A stretch of DNA of 64,000 nt from contig OW387139.1 of assembly GCA_936440205.1 (NCBI GenBank), positions 39,892,378 through 39,956,377 of the forward strand, written 5' to 3'. The translations under genes and the position numbers were made by a program. Origin of the DNA: Lepidonotus clava (lineage: Eukaryota > Annelida > Polychaeta > Phyllodocida > Polynoidae). This document shows, in pieces, positions 58,382 through 64,000 of this stretch (position 1 is the stretch's first letter; the number at the start of each line of letters is the position of its first letter). The notes under the pieces are model-generated. The model worked only from the letters and a program-made list of their open reading frames with translations, was not told the origin of the DNA and searched no databases.

Positions 58382-61300
58382 GTATGTGATTCTACATAAG
58401 GCATTGACCTTTATGATAATTATCCTACTCCCTACGTCAGGGGTGGCAGACCCCTGTGAGTAGTCACAGCACGTTATATTGACCCGGCCAACTATTGATA
58501 TTCACCTGTGTGTATGTGTGGGGTCCGTGTTGTGAAAACACGGCGTGCTTCTACTAAAGGTCCTGGGACCTCCCCCACCTGGCCAACAACCACTGCCACG
58601 GGCCACCACGGGTCTAGTTCATTAATTTTGTAACGAAAATGGTCCTGCTATTTTTCATGATTATCATGCATGGACGGGCTTCTAGTCCAGATTTGGTAAC
58701 ATGGTGAAAATAAAGAGTATAGTTTTCGGACAATTCTGGGAGCAGATTTGAATTGAAGAAAGTTAAAAGTTTACCTCTGGGATTTTTTTTTGTGGGTATA
58801 GTTTAGCCGTAAATTTGGGAACGCCCATTTTGGTTACCAGCAACCTTCCTCTTGTCACCCCTTGCCCTTGACCCACCCTCTGCTGGAAATAAACGGAACT
58901 AATGTGTGATGCCCCATTTAAGGGACATTGCACATAAAAGGGGAAAAAATGACCTTGTGCTGAAAGTGGTACAGCGTGTGCTGAGGTTAACGCATTTGAC
59001 AGTTGGCGGATCCAGGATGGGAGAGATGGACGGTTAGAACCGTCTCCTCTCACCCCTGGGATAAGGCTCAAATAACACGGAAGTGTACATACACTTTCAT
59101 GTGTATAGTTCATAAAAAGAATGATAAGAAAATACTAAACTTAGAAATAAATATAAGATATAGGATATAGGTATATATTTATGAATTTAGATCAAATTGA
59201 AAATATAGAAATTGGTAATTTTATCCATATCCTCAAGAAGTTAAAAATCCAAAATTTAGCAAGTATAATTCTACCTTAAACACATTATTGGGCATCCTGA
59301 ATCCGCCCCTGATTTTAGCGAATCCCAATAACCAACATATAAGCCAATCCTACCCCTTGATTTAAAAAGAGAAAAAAATACCCCCACCCCACTGCCCCTC
59401 CGGCGGCCCATGCCACACGGCCGCCCCAATACTGGACCACCACCACCACCACCCCACCACCTTATGATAATTAACTAGAGACAGAGCCACCACCCGGGTG
59501 CCGAAGGTGGGTGAGGAGGAGGAGAGAGTCCGGCGGGCACTGCTTGTATTGACCTTGTTGTTGTAGCCTTTTCTTCCTTTTCTCTAGGTGTGCTCGTTGA
59601 ATCTGTAGTCTAAGATTGCCTGCCTGTGCTCGGCTAACTTCTTATTACCTCGAGTCACTGCCACCACTCGCTTCACACCACAGACTAGCTGTCACCACAC
59701 ACTGATTTTTTAATTGTTATTGAATAATATTAGAATTCCCCCAAACCACCGAAAAAAAACCAGTATCAATGCTCTATCCTGGCATTGGTCTTTTAAATGT
59801 TTCTTTCACTAAGAGTCGGCCTTGAGAAATACTGAGATAGTGGATGTTCAACTTTGTATTGCGTGCTTTGTACTCGTGTAGAAAACTGGACACTTTTTTT
59901 GTCCCCTCTAAATCTTGAGATAGTTACCAGTCGTAGCCACTTGTAGACCGATTGCTCTTGGCATGTCAGTCTTTTGACGTCTCTCAAAAATACCTCTTCG
60001 AAATTTCTTAGACTTTTAGAATTCCTTTCACTTCCGCAGTATGAAATGTACTCTAGCATCCTAGGTATTTTCCCGCGTCCCCACTCTTTTTCGTTCTCCA
60101 GTATATTTATGTCATATTCTGTAGATTTCTTCTCTCAAAATTTCCGTTCAATCCTTTGAAATGAAGCTATTTGCAGACTTTTAATTTACACGCGAGTATA
60201 ACCTTACAGCCCTAGATTCTACCATCATGACGTCATAAATTTACCAACCCACTTGAATCCGAAAATTTCAAATTTTGCAGCATACCAATTTTCTAAATCA
60301 AATTGAGCTAGTTCTTCTAAATTTGTCCAGGATAGACAAAAGACCACGTGTCCATAAACAAGTTTTGTTACTGTTAATTTGCGAATTCGAGCTAGACCAA
60401 CAAACTCCTTTTAAAGACACTCACTCCAACAAAAGACCTGAAGCACAAAGCAAAGAAAGAAATTTGGAAAGAAAATAATGATTAACAGGATCCACACTCA
60501 AAATTAATAGAGTGAAACAATTTGAAATAATATTTGATTGGAGTGCACAGTATTTAATAGCCATAATGGCTAGTTGTTATCTTTACGATTCCATGGCCGT
60601 ATAAATATTGACCGAACGAAATACTCTGGTCTGGGTCTTAGCGGACCAGTTGACCGATATACTGACCAGTGCTGAAAACCCCTTTAATAAATGTTATGGT
60701 AAAAATAATAATCTAACGTGTACATAATAACGCTGTCTTGGCTCTGACTCTCCTTCACCCTTTAGCTGCAACAGCAATTAAAACCTAAGATGACTTTTGG
60801 ACATACTTCGGGTCATTCCCCTAATGTTATTGTTACGATCCTTTAGACTTAACACAATGACATCTTTATGTCGCCTTTCCTATTTCTATTAGAACAACAT
60901 TACAATGATAACATACTCTTCAATAGTTCCCCCGCATAATCCAATGATTACTTTTTTTTTCCCGAAAAATTGTCAGCCCCACAATATTACATACAACCCC
61001 ATCTCTGTTAATTAATCATTTAATTATTAATTAATGTTTGTGCTGTAATAGTAACTTAAGTAACTTTGTGGTGTAAAGGAAAAGTCGCGTTTAGTTTTGT
61101 GTTTTACTTAGTGGGCCGTGCATGGCTTGGTGAAGTAGTAGTGGCGTCCCCTAGTGGTGGTGTGGCGAAGTGTTTGCCCTGACGAGCGTTAATAAGGTGG
61201 CCGGCCGAGCCCTGAGAATGTGCACCATCAATGTAGCCCTACTACAGCTCCTTCTTTTGGTTGCTATGGCAATTAGGCTTTGGGTTTTTGTCCTACGAGG

Positions 61301-63769
61301 ACGACGAGAGCGTCGAGCGAGTTTGCCTCCAACACTATATCACGGTTGCGGGCAAAAAGGTTGAGTGGTTTTGCCTTCTAACACTATATGGTCCGCCTAG
61401 GCCACGATAGGTCTTGTTTTTTTTTTTTTATGAATTTAAGAAATAAGTACGAGATAGAAACCTTTCTTCTAAGAAAAATAAAAATGAAAAAAAAACAAAA
61501 AAAAAAACACAAAGTATTATTGTCGACGTATGTGTCTTTACACTGTATTTAATCTGCGGAGTTTTGGCAAAATTTATTCTATTTTCAATTCAATACAAAT
61601 CTTATTTTTGCCTAAATTAAATTCTGAGACCTATCCTGGCCTAAGTAGGCCTAGAGCCGACCCTGCGTCTCGGGGGCGGGCTGGGGGCGGAGGGGGCCCC
61701 GCCCCAGCACCTCGCCCAGCCCGCCCCCATACCGGGGGACGACCTCTCGTTAATGTAACTTATAGCCCGTCTGTTGTTATAGTAGACGTCTGGGGTCATA
61801 TACCCGGAGACAAACGCTGCACGGACGGCCTTCTAGTGAAATTTATAACATCAGTTTTATATAAAGTTAAATAAGGGAGTTTTGTACTATATTCGTATTT
61901 ATATATGATCACCTTTTTTTTTTATGGTAATTTGTAGTGGTGTATTTGTCAAAACACAAAATTTTGGTTTTACAATTTTTGCTACAGTAATGTCAAGTAG
62001 TAATTTTTATGAATGGTCATAAACATACTTTCTTAAATCTTATTGAAGAAATTGGTCTTTGTTGACAAAGAAATTTGATAAAACACTGTCATTTCTGGTT
62101 CGTGTTAAAAGATAAAAGGGTTGGCCGTCTGTGAAGCGTGAAGTCCGACGTATCACATATTTATGATGATCGTAAATGTTACAAAAGTTTTGTCAAAAAA
62201 GAAAAAAGACTAGTAGGGCAATGTTGTAGATCACGGAAGGGCATCTCTAAAAAGTGGCTTTTACAAGTAGTTCTACTATATAGCTGAACACTACCAGTAT
62301 GTACATGTATGGTAGCCATTAAGAACACCCCATGTTAGAGTCGTTTCATAGCCTCTCATCCATAGGCGCTAAGCACAATTCATCAATAGACTGGAATGCT
62401 CCGGGCAAATTGACTAGTTTGGAAACCCCCCATTGTACTAATATAGCGGTAAAGACATGATGAAGCGGAATTTGTCGGCATACTAACATGTCAAGATCAT
62501 ACATGTATGTAGATAGTAGTACACACCAGTTTTTCACTGTCTTGCCAAGTAATCTAAGGATAAAAGTTAAGCTTTCAAAATTTGTGATCACATTATTATT
62601 ATCATTATATACGTTCTTTCTCTCTGTAATAAGTCTAAGTAGGTTAGTCTGTGGGGCCAGGGCAAATAGAGCATGTTGCATAACGGTATAGTCAAGGCAT
62701 GGAGAACAGTGTATACATGTAAATCAGGATTAAGGGTGGGGTTTAAGGACTGGCACATCAAACAACAAAAACCCTACATAAGTTGGCTAAACACACCTCC
62801 AATATTTAACCCCTATTAGCAGTCCACCAGCATGTCGCGACATGTGAAAACTTTGGCTTTAACAGCAAATAAAACCCCTTTCCGACCCTGCCGACTCGCA
62901 CGGGCTTGGATTTTGCCAAGGCAAACCCAGGGGTCACTAAATTGTAACTTGGCGTTTGCTTAATTCTGACGCTTGTTTATTTTACATATTTGCCGGACGG
63001 GCTTGGGAGGCCTGGTGTTTATTAACTCGGAGCTGGGTGTATTTGATTTTGTTTGGGGATCATTGAAAGCTGCATGTTTTAACGGGTGTAACTACCCCCA
63101 CTGCCTTGACCATACTGAACTGCATCTGTATATATATAAACCGGGAAAGGAGGGATGTGAGGATAGGCTGCCGCTTTGTGTCAATACAGCCACAGACCCA
63201 CCAGCTTTATCTTTAACAGTTACACTAAAAACGATAAGAAAACGGAAAACCCCCAAAAAATGATACTTGAAACGAAAGTTTGAATGAAAGTTTGTTACAC
63301 AAATTCACTGAAAAAGAGTGTAAATAAAACGAGAATAAAGAACGTATATTTCCACTTATTTTCTTTATATTTGAAATTAGAATAGCCCAACTCTTTTAAG
63401 TAAGGGCATGAGTTTTGGATTATTTTCACCATTTTTACAGTTTAAGTTAAAATTAAGTGAATCTAGTTAAAGTTCTTTGGCTGGTCTCTGGGCAGTTTGG
63501 CGCCAGGCTGGTGGCATATATCCCATGATTGTGAATGTCCTATTTATCCCATGTTGGCCCCAAGACCTCGCATACTGACGGTGAGCTACTCTTTCAGGTG
63601 GAGTGTAAACGTGCAGAACCTCGCGAGCTGAAGGAATTAGGAGCGCTACAATTCGGAGGCGGAATCTACGCGAATGGAGCACTCGGCATGCCCGGGATGG
63701 CGCTGGGTCCCGGCCTCATCTCTAGCCCGTACCAGACCCTCGCCCAGCACCAGCTGGCCGCAGCTCAAG
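30652..63769 (+). CDS. DAZAP1/Hrb27C-like RNA-binding protein, two RRMs (3' end beyond window)
   Basis: I joined eight exons by GT-AG sites with preserved phase: 30652-30698, 31834-31874, 42218-42384, 51625-51663, 52471-52581, 52933-52981, 61277-61359, 63598-63769. They give 236 codons in the window. RRM1 spans about residues 16-90 (RNP2 KVFIGG, RNP1 RGFGFVKF). A conserved IDPKACNPR linker follows, then RRM2 at about 110-186 (RNP2 KIFLGG, RNP1 RGFGFLSY) and the AEPRE sequence. The inter-RRM linker and the [10 protein letters not shown] and FLGGLPSN segments match the DAZAP1/Hrb27C class better than Musashi. Family members bind UAG-containing RNA and act in splicing, mRNA localisation and translation. 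After RRM2 the protein becomes Gly/Ala/Met/Leu-rich and continues past the edge. I chose ATG 30652 for its strong GACATGG context; an in-frame ATG at 30631 is weaker. Confidence 0.9.
30699..31833 (+). other. Intron 1 of the DAZAP1-like gene
   Basis: 1.1 kb, GC-rich near 30950-31030. No other exon recognised. Confidence 0.6.
31834..31874 (+). CDS. DAZAP1-like exon 2 (RRM1 RNP2)
   Basis: A 41-nt micro-exon. The acceptor is TGTGTCATTTTCAG and the donor GTGAGG. It encodes [13 protein letters not shown], holding the RNP2 motif of RRM1. It ends in phase 1. Confidence 0.92.
36795..36961. mobile_element. Short GC-rich TIR element (MITE-like)
   Basis: About 167 bp with ends TTGGCGGACCCAGGA and TCTGGATCCGCCCA, imperfect inverted repeats sharing GGCGGAYCCAG. 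A related pair bounds 59003-59310. No coding capacity and no clear target duplication. Confidence 0.55.
38370..39350 (+). repeat. 47-bp minisatellite, about 19 copies
   Basis: The consensus unit is GGCCAACTGTCCATAATAAC then AGTAGCCTGGCCCTATACTG then TGACTAA. Units are diverged and variable in length at the 5' side (38370-38750) and nearly uniform in the 3' half, as expected if the array grows at one end. It lies in intron 2 of the DAZAP1-like gene, and most units hold an AACAGTAG core in the sense orientation. Confidence 0.93.
40709..40966. repeat. Probable dispersed repeat with GTCCGRCA sub-motifs
   Basis: Several copies of GTCCGACAT/TGCCGGACAAT-type motifs in both orientations occur in about 260 bp. 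They are bounded by CACTGTGAAAAAC on the left and GTTTTCACATACACTG on the right. A similar motif (AACGTCGGACATTGTCCG) occurs near 18700. Boundaries are uncertain. Confidence 0.4.
41605..41651 (+). promoter_or_regulatory. Cluster of three CRE/bZIP-like sites
   Basis: TGACGTAA at 41605 and 41630 and TGACGTCT at 41644 lie within 47 bp of an intron. These match CREB/ATF or PAR-bZIP half-site variants. Sequence match only. Confidence 0.35.
42218..42384 (+). CDS. DAZAP1-like exon 3 (RRM1 body)
   Basis: The acceptor is TCTATCTATTTTCCAG and the donor GTACTA (non-ideal). It encodes residues 31-85, including RNP1 RGFGFVKF and the LDGRQ end of RRM1. Third-position GC is very high compared with the surrounding intron. 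It ends in phase 0. Confidence 0.95.
43986..44079 (+). other. Candidate exon in intron 3 (FG-GAP-like or cassette exon)
   Basis: A 94-nt block has an acceptor (TTATTTTTTTTTCATAG) and a usable donor (GTAACT). The single open frame has coding-like high GC at third positions and includes [10 protein letters not shown] and [12 protein letters not shown]. The pattern [14 protein letters not shown] resembles an FG-GAP repeat of integrin-alpha or GPI-phospholipase D type, though the Asp-rich calcium loop is not clear. Spliced between DAZAP1-like exons 3 and 4 it would shift the frame and give a TGA three bases into exon 4, as a poison exon does. No partner exons were found. Confidence 0.4.
45473..45611. 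promoter_or_regulatory. ACGT-rich, CpG-rich cluster
   Basis: About eight ACGT cores (GACGTGG, GACGTAA, CACGTAC, CGTACG context, GACGTGACGTAACG, CAACGTG, CGACGTAG) fall in about 140 bp within an AT-rich intron. ACGT is the core of bZIP and bHLH sites. Function is an inference. Confidence 0.3.
49930..50300. repeat. C-rich (G-rich on minus) degenerate minisatellite
   Basis: About 370 bp of CTTCCCCCCGGCCTC-like short units. The minus strand carries many runs of four to six G at close spacing, fitting G-quadruplex-forming sequence. Open frames here (Gly/Arg-rich on minus, Pro/Ser-rich on plus) are by-products of composition. Confidence 0.8.
51625..51663 (+). CDS. DAZAP1-like exon 4 (inter-RRM linker)
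   Basis: A 39-nt micro-exon with acceptor TTCTTATCTTTTCAG and donor GTAGGG. It encodes [13 protein letters not shown], the family-typical linker after RRM1. Phase 0 on both sides, so skipping would keep the frame. Confidence 0.93.
51664..52470 (+). other. Intron 4 of the DAZAP1-like gene
   Basis: 0.8 kb, AT-rich; nothing else seen. Open frames on the opposite strand here show no domain. Confidence 0.6.
52471..52581 (+). CDS. DAZAP1-like exon 5 (RRM2 RNP2)
   Basis: The acceptor is ATATTATATTTCAG and the donor GTAAGG. It encodes residues 99-135: a charged linker, then [17 protein letters not shown] and the first helix of RRM2 (EVFSQFGK). Phase 0-0. Confidence 0.94.
52933..52981 (+). CDS. DAZAP1-like exon 6
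   Basis: A 49-nt exon with acceptor ACTACTACTGCAG and donor GTAGGT. It encodes [16 protein letters not shown] of RRM2 and ends in phase 1, splitting the first Gly of RNP1. Confidence 0.92.
53055..53198 (+). repeat. 24-bp minisatellite, six copies
   Basis: Six exact-length units of AAGTGGCCACGCCCCCTTAG plus TTCA, starting 74 bp after the exon 6 donor. Units alternate between GCCACGCCCTC and GCCACACCCCC for the first four, suggesting a 48-bp dimer as the duplicated unit. Each unit has a TGGCCA palindrome and a CACGCCC/CACACCC box of the SP/KLF type. Confidence 0.93.
54812..54893 (+). promoter_or_regulatory. E box plus four CRE-like sites at helical spacing
   Basis: CACGTG at 54812 is followed by TGACGTCA at 54824, TGACGTCA at 54844, TGACGTTT at 54865 and TGACGTCA at 54886. 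Start-to-start spacing is 20, 21 and 21 bp, that is two turns of B-DNA. Units share the frame ATCTGTGACGTCAGCCC, so they arose as a short tandem duplication. TGACGTCA is the canonical CREB/ATF site. Confidence 0.55.
56136..56441 (-). other. Unassigned minus-strand open block
   Basis: About 102 codons are open without an ATG start. The segment includes [18 protein letters not shown] and [19 protein letters not shown] and looks more protein-like than most random frames in the window. It has no convincing splice sites and I recognise no family. It could be chance, a gene fragment or an old transposon piece. Confidence 0.2.
58205..58377. repeat. TA/TATG microsatellite
   Basis: About 170 bp of TATATG and then pure TA dinucleotide repeats. 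Open frames of Tyr/Ile across it are artefacts. Confidence 0.97.
59003..59310. mobile_element. TIR element related to 36795-36961
   Basis: Ends TTGGCGGATCCAGGATG and CATCCTGAATCCGCCCCT form a 15-bp near-perfect inverted repeat. The interior of about 270 bp has no coding capacity. It shares its terminal motif with the element in intron 2 but not its interior. Confidence 0.55.
61277..61359 (+). CDS. DAZAP1-like exon 7 (RRM2 RNP1)
   Basis: An 83-nt exon with acceptor TTGCTATGGCAATTAG (weak pyrimidine tract) and donor GTTGAG. It encodes [16 protein letters not shown] and the end of RRM2 through GKK. Phase in 1, out 0. It was found by looking for the missing RNP1 of RRM2 between exons 6 and 8; the fit of both phases and of the protein sequence supports it. 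Confidence 0.92.
61360..63597 (+). other. Intron 7 of the DAZAP1-like gene
   Basis: 2.2 kb. A GC-rich patch lies near 61660-61745. A 111-codon minus-strand open frame (62346-62681) has no recognised domain. Nothing else supported. Confidence 0.55.
63598..63769 (+). CDS. DAZAP1-like exon 8
   Basis: The acceptor is GAGCTACTCTTTCAG and the donor GTGAGG. It encodes [14 protein letters not shown], the last strand of RRM2 and the conserved basic extension. A Gly/Ala/Met-rich segment follows ([19 protein letters not shown]) and then a Gln/Ala-rich end ([12 protein letters not shown]). It ends in phase 1, so at least one more exon lies beyond the window. Confidence 0.93.
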
Positions 63770-64000
63770 GTGAGGACATTTCTTTGGTATTAGAAAGAGG
63801 TTTCTGGCAGATCGCCTCTTATGCCTATTATTGGTTGGTTAGTGGGGGTTAACTCCGTATCCCCTATTGTTGTTAGCATTAATAACATGGTACTAGCATA
63901 TCGTCCCTCACTCCAATTTTTATGAGTATAGATAAAAGGGTCCTGGCAAATCGCCTCTTACCCCTATCATTATCCTCGTGATTAGAATTACCATAATACT
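63770..64000 (+). other. Start of intron 8; local duplication
   Basis: CTGGCAGATCGCCTCTTATG near 63808 and CTGGCAAATCGCCTCTTACC near 63944 start two related units, each followed by CCTAT(T/C)ATTAT. It looks like the beginning of a tandem repeat cut off by the window edge. Confidence 0.45.

Larger units (their letters stand above)
52982..61276 (+). other. Intron 6 of the DAZAP1-like gene (8.3 kb)
   Basis: It contains the 24-bp minisatellite, a phased CRE array, the TA microsatellite and a TIR element (59003-59310). C- and A-runs occur near 53529-53560. An unassigned minus-strand open block lies at about 56136-56441. No other exon recognised. Confidence 0.55.

Noticed and set aside
58168-58463. 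Tyr/Ile-rich ORFs on both strands
   Set aside because: They are translations of the TA/TATG microsatellite.
62346-62681. 111-codon minus-strand ORF in intron 7
   Set aside because: No recognised family and no splice or promoter support. AT-rich sequence can give this length by chance.
30652-63769. Musashi/Rbp6 as the identity of the two-RRM gene
   Set aside because: The RRM1 C-terminal part and the IDPKACNPR linker and FLGGLPSN motif fit DAZAP1/Hrb27C better. Some RRM2 residues (VECK) are Musashi-like, so the assignment is to the class rather than certain orthology.

Overview
The window is animal nuclear DNA. It has spliced genes with consensus GT-AG introns, large introns, a tRNA-derived SINE, two Ty3/gypsy retrotransposons, several MITE-like foldback elements, minisatellites and many homopolymer tracts. 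The gene content (a DAZAP1/Hrb27C-type RNA-binding protein and a CUB-LDLa membrane protein) and the Mag-like retrotransposons fit an invertebrate bilaterian, probably marine. I cannot settle the phylum from the sequence alone.

Layout. 1-12.7 kb is a transposon-rich block. A Mag-like Ty3/gypsy element lies on the + strand (773-6044) and a second one on the - strand (6644-12462). Each has two identical short LTRs and a 5-bp target-site duplication. Copies of a short palindromic repeat lie beside and between them. From 14.4 to 20.6 kb there is an eight-exon + strand gene for a 472-residue single-pass membrane protein: signal peptide, CUB-like region, LDL-receptor class A module, membrane span and a proline-rich cytoplasmic tail with two PPxY motifs. 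Its introns hold a TTAA-flanked foldback MITE and a SINE. 20.6-30.4 kb is a long 3' flank and intergenic stretch with a roughly 118-bp tandem array, a second copy of the same MITE and strong inverted repeats. From about 30.5 kb to the end lies a DAZAP1-like gene on the + strand. Eight coding exons are visible (47, 41, 167, 39, 111, 49, 83 and 172 nt), with introns of up to about 10 kb, and the gene runs off the right edge.

How it fits together. The two host genes point the same way and look functionally unrelated: a surface receptor-like protein whose tail could recruit WW-domain proteins, and a nuclear/cytoplasmic hnRNP-type splicing and translation factor. The DAZAP1 introns hold the more unusual structure: a 19-copy 47-bp minisatellite with a GTAG core, an array of four CRE-like sites spaced two helical turns apart, a 24-bp minisatellite beside a splice donor, a long C-rich/G-rich tract, and an exon-like block at 43986-44079. 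That block either encodes an FG-GAP-like segment of another gene or acts as a frame-breaking cassette exon of DAZAP1. No tRNA, rRNA, CRISPR or prokaryotic features were found.
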